Origin: Arthrobacter sp. 260
Lineage (GTDB): Bacteria > Actinomycetota > Actinomycetes > Actinomycetales > Micrococcaceae
Assembly (NCBI RefSeq): GCF_013116745.1
Contig: NZ_JABFOE010000001.1
Span: 434,001-498,000, forward strand
Length of the DNA: 64,000 nucleotides
Direction: 5' to 3'
Shown: positions 1 through 10,350 of the stretch, in pieces
How the letters are laid out: every line of letters starts with the position of its first letter
How positions within the stretch are numbered: position 1 is the stretch's first letter
Notes under the pieces: generated by a model
The model's database searches: none
What the model saw: only the letters and a program-made list of their open reading frames with translations
Told to the model about the DNA's origin: nothing
Translations under genes and position numbers: made by a program

Positions 1-1078
1 CATCATCAACCAGAAGGCCAACTGGGAATCCGGCGATGTGAAGAAGCAGGTTCGCTGCATCTACGTCGCTATCGGACAGAAGGCTTCGACCATCGCTGCG
101 GTACGCCAGACCCTTGAGGACAAGGGCGCCCTGGAGTACACCACGATCGTTGCATCGCCTGCATCCGACCCCGCGGGCTTCAAGTACCTGGCACCCTACG
201 CCGGTTCGGCCATCGGGCAGCACTGGATGTACGCAGGCAAGCATGTTTTGGTGATCTTTGATGATCTCTCCAAGCAGGCCGAGGCCTACCGTGCGGTATC
301 GCTGCTGCTGCGGCGCCCGCCGGGACGTGAAGCCTACCCGGGCGACGTTTTCTACTTGCACTCCCGTCTGCTTGAGCGTTGTGCCAAGCTCTCCGACGAG
401 CTGGGTGCTGGTTCGATGACCGGTCTTCCGATCGTCGAGACCAAGGCAAATGACGTATCGGCCTATATCCCGACCAACGTCATCTCGATCACTGACGGCC
501 AGATCTTCCTTCAGTCGGACCTCTTCAACGCCAACCAGCGTCCAGCTGTGGACGTCGGCGTGTCGGTGTCCCGCGTGGGTGGTTCGGCGCAGGTCAAGTC
601 GATGAAGAAGGTTTCGGGCACGTTGAAGCTCGACCTCGCACAGTACCGCGACATGCAGGCCTTCGCGATGTTCGCCTCCGACCTGGATGCCGCGTCACGC
701 CAGCAGCTCACCCGTGGTGCACGGCTCATGGAACTGCTCAAGCAGGGTCAGTACGCGCCGTTCCCCGTCGAGGAGCAGGTTGTCTCCATCTGGGCCGGCA
801 CCAACGGCTACCTGGATGACGTACCGGTCGAAGATATCCGGAAGTTCGAAGGCCAGTTCCTTGAGCACCTGCGGCACAAGTCGTCAGTGCTCACCACTCT
901 GGCCGAGACCAACCTCCTTGAGGACTCCACCGTTGACGAGCTGAAGAAGCAGATCGACGACTTCAAGCAGGGATTCTTCGGCGAAGGCCATGATGGTCTG
1001 GTTGCCGGTCACGAAGAGTACAGCGCCCTCTCCGAGGACGAGGTCGACCAGGAGAAGATCGTCAAGCAGAAGCGCTAG
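1..1078 (+). CDS. atpA: F1 ATP synthase alpha subunit, 3' part
   Basis: The reading frame is open from the left edge (codons in phase from base 2) and encodes the last 359 residues of the alpha subunit. The regulatory alpha subunit forms the F1 hexamer with beta and binds nucleotide at the non-catalytic sites. Visible family motifs include [10 protein letters not shown] near the start, [10 protein letters not shown] in the middle, and a helical C-terminal domain ending in a lysine-rich tail. The GTG at base 38 is internal, not the start: the residues before it ([12 protein letters not shown]) continue the family sequence. It is first in the visible part of the atp operon, with atpG following after 89 nt. 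Confidence 0.97.
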   Translation, partial: IINQKANWESGDVKKQVRCIYVAIGQKASTIAAVRQTLEDKGALEYTTIVASPASDPAGFKYLAPYAGSAIGQHWMYAGKHVLVIFDDLSKQAEAYRAVSLLLRRPPGREAYPGDVFYLHSRLLERCAKLSDELGAGSMTGLPIVETKANDVSAYIPTNVISITDGQIFLQSDLFNANQRPAVDVGVSVSRVGGSAQVKSMKKVSGTLKLDLAQYRDMQAFAMFASDLDAASRQQLTRGARLMELLKQGQYAPFPVEEQVVSIWAGTNGYLDDVPVEDIRKFEGQFLEHLRHKSSVLTTLAETNLLEDSTVDELKKQIDDFKQGFFGEGHDGLVAGHEEYSALSEDEVDQEKIVKQKR

Positions 1079-1085
1079 GGAATTA

Positions 1086-1116
1086 GGTACCGGGATGGCT
1101 AAGCCATCCCGGTGCC
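1086..1116 (+). other. strong hairpin in the atpA-atpG gap
   Basis: GGTACCGGGATGGC (1086-1099) pairs with GCCATCCCGGTGCC (1103-1116) around a TAA loop; 13 pairs are Watson-Crick and one is G.T. No T-tract follows and atpG begins 51 nt later, so this looks like an intra-operon processing, stability or partial-attenuation element rather than a full terminator. A second GCCATCCCGG copy lies directly downstream at 1114-1123, which could give a competing fold. Confidence 0.6.
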
Positions 1117-1167
1117 ATCCCGGCCTTAGCCGTAATCCCCAGGTGGACTACGAAGGAAAGGACAAGT

Positions 1168-2061
1168 ATGGGAGCCCAGATCCGGGTCTACCGCCAGAAG
1201 ATCACTTCGACGACGTCGATGAGGAAGATCTTCAAGGCGATGGAGCTGATCGCGACTTCTCGCATCGGCAAGGCAAGGGCACGAGTATCGTCGTCGCTGC
1301 CTTACGCCAATGCGATCACCCGTGCCGTCTCAGCAGTGGCATCGCAGTCAGAAATCGACCATCCGCTGACCACCGAGCCAGAACAGATCCGCCGGTCGGC
1401 GGTTCTGGTGATGACCTCGGACCGCGGCCTCGCAGGTTCATACTCAGCGAGTGTGTTGAAGCAGGCCGAGTCGCTGATTGAGCTGCTGCGAGAAGAGGGC
1501 AAGGAAGTCAAAACCTACCTTGTCGGTCGGAAGGCCCAGGCCTACTTCGACTTCCGCAACCGTGCGTTCGAGAACGTATGGACCGGCGGAACTGACGCTC
1601 CGGAGTTCGAAACTGCACGTGACATCGGCAAGGCACTCCTGGCCGAGTTCAACACGGATTTCGAAGACGGCGGCGTTGACGAAATCCATGTGGTTTACAC
1701 CCGCTTCAGGTCAATGGTGTTGCAGGAACCAACGGTAATCCGCCTGCTTCCACTCGAGGTCGTCGAAGAGGAAGCAGCATCCGAATCGGATCTGCTGCCG
1801 TTGTATGAGTACGAACCGGAGCCGGAAATGGTTCTGGACGCACTGCTTCCCCGCTACATCGAGTCGCGGATCTTCGCGGCTCTGTTGCAGGCGGCCGCCA
1901 GCGAGCTTGCTGCCCGTCAGCGGGCAATGAAGTCCGCAGGCGACAACGCATCGGACCTCATCAAGAAGTACACCCGGCTCCGCAACACTGCGCGCCAGGC
2001 GGAGATTACCCAGGAACTTTCGGAAATTGTGGCAGGTGCGGACGCGCTCAGCGCTTCCTAG
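1168..2061 (+). CDS. atpG: F1 ATP synthase gamma subunit
   Basis: This 297-residue protein is the central rotor shaft of F1, coupling proton flow to catalysis in the alpha3beta3 ring. The N-terminal [12 protein letters not shown] and [14 protein letters not shown] segment and the C-terminal [18 protein letters not shown] segment are the conserved antiparallel coiled coil of the family. Length is normal for actinobacteria. The ATG at 1168 is preceded by GGAAAGGA at suitable spacing. It lies between atpA and atpD in the standard operon order. Confidence 0.97.
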   Translation: MGAQIRVYRQKITSTTSMRKIFKAMELIATSRIGKARARVSSSLPYANAITRAVSAVASQSEIDHPLTTEPEQIRRSAVLVMTSDRGLAGSYSASVLKQAESLIELLREEGKEVKTYLVGRKAQAYFDFRNRAFENVWTGGTDAPEFETARDIGKALLAEFNTDFEDGGVDEIHVVYTRFRSMVLQEPTVIRLLPLEVVEEEAASESDLLPLYEYEPEPEMVLDALLPRYIESRIFAALLQAAASELAARQRAMKSAGDNASDLIKKYTRLRNTARQAEITQELSEIVAGADALSAS

Positions 2062-2106
2062 CCTTCCCTCAAGTTCTTGAACCTGCTCCACCCTAGTTAG
2101 ACTTAG

Positions 2107-3603
<1,497 letters not shown>

Positions 3604-3608
3604 CGTTC

Positions 3609-3893
3609 ATGGCTGAACTCGAAGTAGAAATCGTCGCGGCGGACCATTTTGTCTGGTCCGGCGCGGCGACCATGGTCAGGGCCCGCACCAGCGATGGCGA
3701 AATCGGTATCCTGCCCGGGCACGCTCCGATGCTCGCCATCCTAGCCGAAGGCGAGATGGCCATCGAGCCCGTCTCCGGTGAACGGCTTTTAGTATCGGTG
3801 GATGGAGGGTTCTTTTCCGTCGACAGCAACCGGGTAGTCATTGTCGCTGACAACGCGAAGATCGGCGGCAATGTGTCCGCGGAGACTCGCTGA
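3609..3893 (+). CDS. atpC: F1 ATP synthase epsilon subunit, short form
   Basis: The 94-residue product has the N-terminal beta-barrel of epsilon, including the GEIGILPGHAPM turn and the GGFFSVDSNRVVIVAD strand pair. It ends about where the barrel ends. The C-terminal two-helix domain, which in other bacteria inhibits ATP hydrolysis and usually brings the length to 120-140 residues, is absent. ATG at 3609 is used because upstream in-frame codons lie inside atpD; GGAAAG at the end of atpD is the likely ribosome site. No helical continuation is visible in the other frames, where DUF2550 starts 11 nt later. Confidence 0.93.
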   Translation: MAELEVEIVAADHFVWSGAATMVRARTSDGEIGILPGHAPMLAILAEGEMAIEPVSGERLLVSVDGGFFSVDSNRVVIVADNAKIGGNVSAETR

Positions 3894-3904
3894 CAATACC
3901 GGTG

Positions 3905-4336
3905 ATGGACGGTCTAGGTATAGCCTTCATCACGCTCGCAGCAGTCTTCCTGCTGCTGGTGCTTGCCATTTTGGCTTTCGGTCTTCGCCGGCTTCAGTTG
4001 CGTGGAGCGCTCGGAACTTTTGACGCCTCCATCTGCTTCCCTCCCAAGGGATGGCAGATGGGGGTTTGTCGTTATACGGACCGACATCTTGAATGGCTGC
4101 AGATGGCGTCGCTGAGCCCACGCCCCCGGTATCGGTACCTGCGCAGTTCGCTGGAACTGAGGGGATGGCGTCAGCCGACTGAGGCCGAGAAACGCCGTAT
4201 CCAACCCGGGGCCATAGTGGTCACGCTGGACTATGAGGGCCAGGAAGTGTTGCTGGCCATGAAATTCGACGTCTACGCCGGACTGTCCTCCTGGCTGGAG
4301 GCGGGACCGGTTGTCGGGATAGGCACCTGGCGCTGA
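3905..4336 (+). CDS. DUF2550 family membrane-anchored protein
   Basis: The product is about 143 residues. An N-terminal hydrophobic helix (roughly residues 3-24, LGIAFITLAAVFLLLVLAIL) is followed by a basic linker and a cytoplasmic-type domain with GTFDASICFP and a terminal GPVVGIGTWR. The family is typical of actinobacteria and commonly sits directly after atpC, as here (11 nt gap). Its function is unknown; co-transcription suggests a link to ATP synthase or the membrane. The start could also be the GTG at 3902, one codon earlier. A strong hairpin just downstream ends the operon. Confidence 0.85.
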   Translation: MDGLGIAFITLAAVFLLLVLAILAFGLRRLQLRGALGTFDASICFPPKGWQMGVCRYTDRHLEWLQMASLSPRPRYRYLRSSLELRGWRQPTEAEKRRIQPGAIVVTLDYEGQEVLLAMKFDVYAGLSSWLEAGPVVGIGTWR

Positions 4337-4347
4337 ATTCTTAAAGA

Positions 4348-4379
4348 TAGGGCCCCCACGGTCATTCGTGGGGGCCCTA
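4348..4379. terminator. bidirectional intrinsic-type terminator
   Basis: TAGGGCCCCCACG (4348-4360) and CGTGGGGGCCCTA (4367-4379) form a perfect 13-bp stem with a 6-nt loop. It lies between the convergent DUF2550 and cold-shock genes, so it can end both transcripts. On the minus strand it is followed by a short T-rich run (CTTTAA). Confidence 0.88.
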
Positions 4380-4419
4380 CTCTTGAGAACTGGTCGACAG
4401 CGAGGACGACCGTCGGTTG

Positions 4420-4623
4420 CTACAGGGCGGTGACGCCAGTAGCCTGGGGGCCCTTGGCGCCCTGACCGATTTCGAACTGAACGCGCTGGTTCTCGTCAAG
4501 AGTCTTGAATCCGCCAGTCTGGATCTCAGAGTAGTGAACGAAAACATCGCCGTCGGAGTCGTCCGGGGTAATGAAGCCGAAGCCCTTTTCAGCGTTAAAC
4601 CATTTCACAGTGCCCTGTGCCAT
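4420..4623 (-). CDS. cspA: cold-shock protein, CspA family
   Basis: The 67-residue protein begins [18 protein letters not shown] and is a single cold-shock domain. RNP1 (KGFGFI) and RNP2 (VFVHYS) are intact, so it should bind single-stranded RNA or DNA and act as an RNA chaperone. A longer frame runs upstream, but the ATG at 4623 has a textbook GGAGGAG ribosome site seven bases away and gives the family N-terminus. The upstream 238 bp before nagA holds no gene; it probably contains a long leader, as in other csp genes. Confidence 0.96.
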   Translation of the reverse strand: MAQGTVKWFNAEKGFGFITPDDSDGDVFVHYSEIQTGGFKTLDENQRVQFEIGQGAKGPQATGVTAL

Positions 4624-4740
4624 TTGTTTCTCCTCCATAATGAAATGTTCAGTCCTACACACTGCGTGTAGTCCCGGGGTCACTCCACGGAAACAACCTA
4701 TCGGCACCTCTTGTACTTCGGTTCCGTTGGGAAGTCACAC

Positions 4741-4763
4741 GCTCGCAACATCGTCTTGCGAGC
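4741..4763 (-). other. perfect hairpin in the csp upstream region
   Basis: GCTCGCAA (4741-4748) and TTGCGAGC (4756-4763) are exact inverse complements around a 7-nt loop. It lies 118-140 nt upstream of the csp start codon. If it is transcribed it would be a leader stem; if not, a protein site. I could not assign a promoter with confidence, although a TTGACC -35-like hexamer lies further upstream on the minus strand. Confidence 0.45.
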
Positions 4764-4862
4764 ATGCTTAACACGTACACAAAGACTAAATTAAGCATCA
4801 CATAATGGCATGTGCTGGTCAACGGAAATTGCGCGCATTCTTAGGGAAATTGGCAAAGGCAA

Positions 4863-6107
4863 TTAGTGGTGGCCTCGTTCGAGCGGTTCCAGCCACGTGC
4901 CCTCCCTGAGCACGGCCAGCAACTCTAGATCGGCGGTCACTACCAGGGCATCGGCGCGCAGGCCGAGCCGGAGGCTGCCGAGCTCGTCGGCGAGTCCCAG
5001 GACATTGGCGGGGACCACAGTCGCCGAGGCGACCGCGTCCTCAAGGAGTACACCGGCTGCAACGGTGCGTCGCACTACGTCAAGCAGAACAGCTGTGCCG
5101 CCCGCGAGGGATCCCGTGCGGTCCAGGGTAGCTACACCGTCGGCAACAGTTACGGCGGAGGAGCCCAGATGGTAGTTACCGTCAGGGAGACCGGCTGCGG
5201 CCATTGAATCGGTTACCAGGGTGATGTTTTCGGAGCCCACGAGGTCAAAAACCGTCAGAACCGTCTGGGGATCCAGGTGTGCGTTGTCGGCGATCAGTTC
5301 GACCACGGCAGTGCCCGCCTTGGCTGCCCGGAGGCAGGCGGCTACAGGGCCGGGGGAGCGGTGGTGCAGCGGCGGCATCCCATTGAAGAGGTGGGTGACT
5401 GTGGGTCGCATACTGTAGCCGTCGAACCCGGTTGACTCCATTTCCTCCCACGCGAGTGCGAGTGACGCTGCGGCGGTGTCAGTGTCGCTGTCGGTGTGTC
5501 CGAGTGAGGGGGTGATTCCGTGGGTGGTCAGGGTATCGACGAGCGCATCAGCTCCGGGCAGTTCCGGCGCGTACGTCATGGTCTTCATCCGGCCCTGTGC
5601 TGCTTCGATCAGCTCAGCCACATAGTCAGGTTCAGGATCGGAGATGTAGTCGGGGTTCTGGGCGCCGCAGCGTGCGACCGAGACAAACGGGCCTTCTGCG
5701 TGGATGCCAGCGATGACCCCTTCCTCTGCCAGGTCAGCCAGGACCGCAAGCGCATTCAGTAGGTCCTGCCGTGGTGCAGTCATGGTGCTTGCGAGGAGGG
5801 TGGTGGTACCGCTGCGGTGGAGGAAGTCGATCGCGCGGCGTGCCGCATCTGCGTCAGCATTGGCGAAGTCGCCGCCGTTTGCTCCGTGACAGTGCGTATC
5901 GACGAGGCCGGGAAGGATGATGCTACCTGGCGGGAAGTCCCGATCTGCTGGTGCGGATCCGCTATCGAACGCTGTGGCTTGTCCGGCAAATGAAATGCGA
6001 TCCCCATCAACAGCCAGTACCCCGTCATCGATGATTCCGGCCTCGGTGACAAGGCGTCCACGAATGTAGCGCACGGTGGAGCGTCCAGGAACCTCGTTGC
6101 TGACCAT
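4863..6107 (-). CDS. nagA: N-acetylglucosamine-6-phosphate deacetylase
   Basis: The 414-residue amidohydrolase converts GlcNAc-6-phosphate to glucosamine-6-phosphate plus acetate. The metal-binding THCHGANGG is at residues 71-79, HAEGPF, SLGHTDSD and THLFNGMPPLHHR follow, and the catalytic aspartate is in LVTDSMAAAG. The partner deaminase nagB is 12.7 kb away at 18879 on the other strand, so the pathway is not in one operon. The ATG at 6107 has no good ribosome site but has TAGAAT seven bases upstream, suggesting a leaderless transcript. Confidence 0.95.
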   Translation of the reverse strand: MVSNEVPGRSTVRYIRGRLVTEAGIIDDGVLAVDGDRISFAGQATAFDSGSAPADRDFPPGSIILPGLVDTHCHGANGGDFANADADAARRAIDFLHRSGTTTLLASTMTAPRQDLLNALAVLADLAEEGVIAGIHAEGPFVSVARCGAQNPDYISDPEPDYVAELIEAAQGRMKTMTYAPELPGADALVDTLTTHGITPSLGHTDSDTDTAAASLALAWEEMESTGFDGYSMRPTVTHLFNGMPPLHHRSPGPVAACLRAAKAGTAVVELIADNAHLDPQTVLTVFDLVGSENITLVTDSMAAAGLPDGNYHLGSSAVTVADGVATLDRTGSLAGGTAVLLDVVRRTVAAGVLLEDAVASATVVPANVLGLADELGSLRLGLRADALVVTADLELLAVLREGTWLEPLERGHH

Positions 6108-6114
6108 AGCCCTG

Positions 6115-6120
6115 ATTCTA
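6115..6120 (-). promoter_or_regulatory. -10 box of leaderless nagA
   Basis: TAGAAT on the minus strand is followed by exactly 7 nt and then the nagA ATG, so transcription would begin at or next to the start codon. The upstream gap 6121-6369 contains no gene I can support. Confidence 0.55.
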
Positions 6121-6369
6121 TGCGCAGCTCTCAGATTGGCCGCACGGATTACATTGTGCGGGGGCTTTCGGGTACCCGTATCGGGTCGCTGTAACGCCCT
6201 TGTGTAGGGAATGGTGGGGGACTGTAGCTGGCGCCTGGCCTAGGTTGTCAATGAGCTGGGGACTTCCAGGACTGGGGGAATGCTCGGTGAGAGTGGGCGT
6301 GTTTCGGATCGGCGTGTTTCCGGTCGGGCCAAGGTGAGGGCCGTGCTCGGTGATTGCCTGCCAGGTTAC

Positions 6370-8019
6370 TTAGGGTCGCGACCTGACCTGCTTCAAGCCT
6401 TTGACCTGTGCCCGCTCGATTGTCGCTCCGGTGCCGGTGCCGGTGCCCGTGCCGGAGCCGGTGCCTGGTAGGGGTGGTGCTGTGGAGTGGTAGGTGTGGC
6501 CGGTGGGGGTGGTGACTTTGAGCCTGTGCCTTGGTCCGGGGATTGTTTGGGTTGTCCAGCCGGGTTGTTCTTTGGTGTGATTGCACGCTTCGCAGAGCCC
6601 TGCCCCGTTGGTGATGGTGGTGGGTCCGCCACGGTGCCAGGGGATGATGTGGTCGAAGTGGCGGATCGGTGCGTCACAGTAGGGGGTGCGGCAGGTGTCG
6701 TCGCGGGCGGTGATGAACCGGCGTTGGGCTTTCGTGAAGAGCCGGGCGGTGGAATCCATCGCCACCAACTCCCCGGTCGACGGCGCAGTGTAGAGCCGAC
6801 GTAACCACACATCGAAAGCGGACCGCTTCTCCCCGGAGGTATCCGAATCGTTCGGGTCGGTTGTTCCGGTGCTCGTCTTCTGTCCCATCGTGAGGAGGGT
6901 GCGTGCCCAGTGGGAGCCGATGATGCCGTAGCCGGGGATCCTGGCTGGTTCGCTGTCGCCTTGGAAGAGGGCACGGTCGGTCATGATGAGCTGCAACTCG
7001 ACCCGGCTGACACCCCCGGGGACCCCGGTGACACGTTCAACCAGGGTGTCAGCCATCACCTGGCCTCGGGACCTTGGGTCGCCGGCGGCCTTAGTGGTGT
7101 CCGCGTGGCGTGACAACGCAGCATAGGTGGAGACTGCTTCTTTCACGGGGAGCAGGGCGGTGAGGTAGGCCATGGTGTCCGGTGCGGGACGGATACTCAC
7201 GCACCGTTCCGTCACCGCGCGGGCGGCCCGGTTCACCACCGACCGGGGATCCCTCCGATACGAGGCTGCTTTCACCGCCGCGATAATCGCCCGATCCCCA
7301 CACCCGTCGAACGTGCCCGTGTCGGGGGCGAGTTCCTCATCGACCGCTGCCCGGTCCGCGGCGGACAGGCACGCGGTTTCCTTCACCAACAGGGTGGCCC
7401 GCCACTCATTCAACTGGCCACAATGCAAGGCCGCCAACGTGTGGGGCATCTCCGTGACCAAAGCCCGCGCTAACCCGAGGAGCCTGCTGCCGCGGGACGG
7501 GGACTCACGCCGGGCCAACGCGACCTGCGCCCCCACACCCTTGCCCTGCTCCCCAGCGGGAACCCCGGCCAGAGCCTGGGCCTGGCGTTCGGCCACGTCA
7601 ACAGCCACCGTGATCCGCGCCTGGACGCCCGCGATCGCGGACTTCAGATCCTCGAGCTCCCGCAGCTGATCAATCAGCCCCGCCGCATCACCGGCTGGTC
7701 GCAGGGAGTGGAGGGCTTCGGCCAGGGCCCGAACGGAAGATTCACTGCGACGGAAGGACCGGGTAGCTGCGGGAGATCCACCGCGACTGCGACCGGGACC
7801 AACGGACCGGGTCGCCAAGAGAGCAGCACCGGCAGGCGAGGACGCATAGTCAGAGACCAGTGAAGAGGACGCGGCACCAGCCCGAGTCCGGACAGATGCA
7901 GGGGTAGAGGTGGAGGCGCCGCCGTCGGGCTGGCCGACCGAACCAGAACCGCCCCGCGGGGCGGCCACCCGGGCGGGGATTCCCGTCCGTTGCGGTGATG
8001 GAGCTGTGCTGCCTTCCAT
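6370..8019 (-). CDS. DUF222 domain protein with C-terminal HNH endonuclease
   Basis: The 549-residue protein has a low-complexity N-terminus rich in Ser, Gly and Ala, a helical DUF222 region in the middle (about residues 90-380), and a C-terminal HNH nuclease. The HNH part shows CRTPYC, the FDHIIPW core, [11 protein letters not shown] and HTKEQPGW, with the zinc cysteines and catalytic histidines present. Such 13E12-type proteins occur in many copies in actinobacteria; the role is unknown and association with mobile DNA is often suspected. The far C-terminus is a Gly-Thr/Ser repeat followed by a basic tail. Confidence 0.9.
   Translation of the reverse strand: MEGSTAPSPQRTGIPARVAAPRGGSGSVGQPDGGASTSTPASVRTRAGAASSSLVSDYASSPAGAALLATRSVGPGRSRGGSPAATRSFRRSESSVRALAEALHSLRPAGDAAGLIDQLRELEDLKSAIAGVQARITVAVDVAERQAQALAGVPAGEQGKGVGAQVALARRESPSRGSRLLGLARALVTEMPHTLAALHCGQLNEWRATLLVKETACLSAADRAAVDEELAPDTGTFDGCGDRAIIAAVKAASYRRDPRSVVNRAARAVTERCVSIRPAPDTMAYLTALLPVKEAVSTYAALSRHADTTKAAGDPRSRGQVMADTLVERVTGVPGGVSRVELQLIMTDRALFQGDSEPARIPGYGIIGSHWARTLLTMGQKTSTGTTDPNDSDTSGEKRSAFDVWLRRLYTAPSTGELVAMDSTARLFTKAQRRFITARDDTCRTPYCDAPIRHFDHIIPWHRGGPTTITNGAGLCEACNHTKEQPGWTTQTIPGPRHRLKVTTPTGHTYHSTAPPLPGTGSGTGTGTGTGATIERAQVKGLKQVRSRP
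6429..6465 (-). repeat. hexanucleotide repeat coding Gly-Thr
   Basis: Imperfect tandem GGTGCC units (plus-strand view) near the 3' end of the DUF222/HNH gene encode a Gly-Thr/Ser run after the nuclease domain. The array is in frame, so copy-number changes would alter linker length only. Confidence 0.75.
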
Positions 8020-8162
8020 ACCTCTATTGTCCCAAACCGCACCAACATTCCTGCGGATTTACAGGCTATGTGGACAAATCTCTCGAACAAATATTCGAGT
8101 GAAACCCGGTCACAATGCAGCTGTCAATAGCAGGGCGCTGCGCACGCGGCTTTATGCGCACA

Positions 8163-8470
8163 CCAGCACTCGACATCCGGTACCCGGCTCCCGACACCCG
8201 ACGTCCAAGACCCGGCACGCGACACCCGGCGCGCGCCAGCATTCGACGTTCAATATCCGACGCCCGACGTCCGGTACCCGGCTCCCGACACTCGGCGCCC
8301 GATGACCGGCGCTCGACACCCGGCGCACGCCAGCACTCGACGTCCAATATCCGGGACGCGATCTCCAACTACCGGCGCTCGACGCCCAGCACTCGACACC
8401 CGGCGCACCCGGTGCACCCAGCACTCGACACCCGGTGCGCCCAGCACCCGACAACCGAACCAGGGGCTCA
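8163..8470. repeat. degenerate minisatellite with a 94-bp higher-order period
   Basis: The 453-bp gap between the DUF222/HNH gene and nucS is filled by variants of a short word such as CGACACCCGG or CCAGCACTCGAC. A higher-order copy is clear: 8163-8259 aligns without gaps to 8257-8353, an offset of 94. Examples are CCGGTACCCGGCTCCCGACA at 8177 and 8271, and CCAGCAYTCGACGTYCAATA at 8236 and 8330. The rest (8354-8470) is more diverged, with repeated CAGCACTCGACACCCGG. Open frames on both strands here are by-products of the repeat. Bases 8020-8162 hold nothing I can name. Confidence 0.85.
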
Positions 8471-8472
8471 GG

Positions 8473-9168
8473 CTAGAAGAGGCGCGACTCGACGTCGTCC
8501 ACGCCACGCATCATGTCGTAATCCAGCGTCAGGCAGTCGATGCCCCGATCCAGAGCCAGGACGCGAGCCTGCGGCTTGATCTGCTGTGCCGCAAAGATTC
8601 CCCTGACCGGGGACATTAGTGGATCCCGGTTGAGGAGTTCGAGGTACCGGGTCAATTGTTCGACGCCGTCGATGTCACCCCGGCGCTTCAGCTCGATCGC
8701 CACGGTGGCTCCCGTGGCATCCCGGGCAAGGATGTCGACCGGGCCGATCGCGGTCATGTACTCACGGCGAATCAGCGTGAAACCGGCCCCAGCCAAGTGG
8801 ATCTGCTCAGCCAGCAGGCGCTGTAGATCTGCCTCTACGCCATCCTTGACCAGGCCGGGATCCACGCCCAGATCGTGCGAGGTCTCGTGGATCAGCTCGT
8901 GGATGTTGATGACCAGGCGGTCGTCGGTCTTGGCATGCTGTACGTTCCATACCTCGGTTACACCCAGTTCGGTGTCCGCCTCATCGGGAGCGACGATGCG
9001 CAGGGTGGCTGGCGGGCTCATCCAGTTGAGGGGCTTGTACGAGCCGCCGTCGGAGTGGACCAATACTGACCCGTCTGCCTTGACCATCAGAAGCCGGGTG
9101 GCCAGGGGAAGGTGGGCCCGGAGGCGGCCGATGTAATCGACTGAGCACTGGGCTACAACTAAACGCAC
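8473..9168 (-). CDS. nucS: mismatch-specific endonuclease NucS/EndoMS
   Basis: The 231-residue protein matches the family that performs non-canonical mismatch repair in most actinobacteria, which lack MutS and MutL. It has an N-terminal DNA-binding/dimerisation half and a C-terminal RecB-like nuclease with the metal site in GPVDILARD and VAIELKRRG (about residues 160-185). The extreme C-terminus ends SRLF, compatible with the short sliding-clamp-binding tail known for the family. The start is a GTG at 9168 giving [10 protein letters not shown]. Its 3' end abuts the minisatellite. Confidence 0.95.
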   Translation of the reverse strand: MRLVVAQCSVDYIGRLRAHLPLATRLLMVKADGSVLVHSDGGSYKPLNWMSPPATLRIVAPDEADTELGVTEVWNVQHAKTDDRLVINIHELIHETSHDLGVDPGLVKDGVEADLQRLLAEQIHLAGAGFTLIRREYMTAIGPVDILARDATGATVAIELKRRGDIDGVEQLTRYLELLNRDPLMSPVRGIFAAQQIKPQARVLALDRGIDCLTLDYDMMRGVDDVESRLF

Positions 9169-9230
9169 GTATTGCCATCCAATTCGCTGAGTGGTTTTGG
9201 GAGTACCTAAATCGTCCCACAGCGCACAGG

Positions 9231-9264
9231 GAACCCCTGCCCCCGAAACGGAGGTCAGGGGTTC
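9231..9264 (-). terminator. terminator after the arsR-SRPBCC-DUF998 operon
   Basis: GAACCCCTG (9231-9239) and CAGGGGTTC (9256-9264) form a perfect 9-bp stem, with a small CCG/CGG stem inside the loop. It starts 11 bp past the stop codon of the last gene of the minus-strand operon. No long T-run follows, as is usual in this group. Confidence 0.75.
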
Positions 9265-9274
9265 TGGAGGGTAC

Positions 9275-9877
9275 TTAGTGGCCTGCGGTTGCTGTTACCT
9301 GTCGGGTCGCGAGCACGATCCAGACAATGTACGCAAGCACCACCGCACGGTTGAGCAGCCCCACGCCCCAGGTGCCAGTCGCGATCAGGGCGCCCATCAG
9401 AACAGCACATACCCACGGCGCATGGGCTGCGGCTGCTGACCAGTAGCGTTCCCGCTGATCAAGACCCCGGCGCAGGTCCCGCCCCACCAGGACCGCCCCG
9501 ACAGCGAGGCCAACATTGCCCAGGAGAGACCCGACGTCGTGCAGGGGACTCCCGACGGCGAAGACCGCTGCGATGACCAGGCCGGCAGCCGCGACGAAGA
9601 GGAGCATGCGACCTATCCGTCCGGCCCGGCGCAGGCGTCCTGGCGGAAGGCCAACCGCCAGAAAGCAGCAAGCGGCAGCAAGCAGCACGAACGCCACGGG
9701 CAGAATCCAGCCCTGGTCGCCAAGCGCGTACTGGCTGATGACACTCCAGCCGGGATCGAGAAAGGGGTTCAGGAAGTGAGCGACGGCGAGGGCCGCTCCT
9801 GCTCCGATGGCGGTTAGAGCAGCGGCGCGGAGAACCGCCCCTGGACGGTGAGTGGAGCTCACCAGAAGGGGGGTCAT
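9275..9877 (-). CDS. DUF998-like membrane protein
   Basis: The 200-residue protein has about six hydrophobic segments. The sequence [14 protein letters not shown] after the first helix resembles the conserved loop of DUF998 proteins, whose function is unknown. Its ATG overlaps the stop of the SRPBCC gene in an ATGA at 9874-9877, so it is translationally coupled and under control of the arsR operator. A terminator hairpin follows. Confidence 0.75.
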   Translation of the reverse strand: MTPLLVSSTHRPGAVLRAAALTAIGAGAALAVAHFLNPFLDPGWSVISQYALGDQGWILPVAFVLLAAACCFLAVGLPPGRLRRAGRIGRMLLFVAAAGLVIAAVFAVGSPLHDVGSLLGNVGLAVGAVLVGRDLRRGLDQRERYWSAAAAHAPWVCAVLMGALIATGTWGVGLLNRAVVLAYIVWIVLATRQVTATAGH

Positions 9878-10350
9878 GACCCCTGCTCCCGTTCGCGCAG
9901 CAGGAATGCCTCGATCCGTGCCAATGCGCCCTGCCAGACCTCGGCAGCGAAGAAGTCCCTGACCTCTGGGACAGGGAAGCCTGACTGCTCAATGGCCATC
10001 AGGGTGCCGCCCTGGCTGGACGGCTCAAAGGTGATCTCGATGCGGGTGGTCATCGTCATGCCGTCGGGGCTGCTGCCGGATGACTCGGTGACCAGCCGGT
10101 GTGGGCGGTCGATCTCGAGGAAGGTCTGGGTTTCCCTGAACAGGGTGTCTGCATCGGGCCCCCACACCGCTGTCTGTTGTCCTCCAACCCGGAGGTCCAC
10201 TTCGATCTCCACGATGCCCGGCCGCTCATCGAGGATGGAGAACCAGATCTTCTGTTTTTCGGCGTCGGTGTACGCATCAAACACCTCTTCCGGGGTTGCA
10301 GGAAGGATCCGCTCGATGCGGAGGGTCAGGGGAGTGGTGGTATCGGTCAT
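9874..10350 (-). CDS. SRPBCC (AHSA1-like) domain protein
   Basis: This 158-residue single-domain protein begins MTDTTTPLTLRIERILPATPEEVFDAYTD, the usual start of AHSA1/START-like ligand-binding folds. Such proteins are very often encoded beside an ArsR-type repressor. A longer in-frame start exists, but ATG 10350 has an AAAGGAC ribosome site and overlaps the arsR stop in ATGA. The ligand is unknown. Confidence 0.88.
   Translation of the reverse strand: MTDTTTPLTLRIERILPATPEEVFDAYTDAEKQKIWFSILDERPGIVEIEVDLRVGGQQTAVWGPDADTLFRETQTFLEIDRPHRLVTESSGSSPDGMTMTTRIEITFEPSSQGGTLMAIEQSGFPVPEVRDFFAAEVWQGALARIEAFLLREREQGS

Noticed and set aside
4624-4707. N-terminal extension of the cold-shock protein
   Set aside because: The extra 28 residues are not family-like, and a perfect GGAGGAG precedes the ATG at 4623.
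8163-8470. CRISPR array
   Set aside because: Repeats are degenerate and contiguous, with no constant repeat alternating with unique spacers and no cas genes.
8115-8579. Open frames on both strands through the minisatellite
   Set aside because: Repeats without stop codons leave several frames open; the products are Arg/Pro/Thr- or Gly/Arg-rich repeats and there is no ribosome site.
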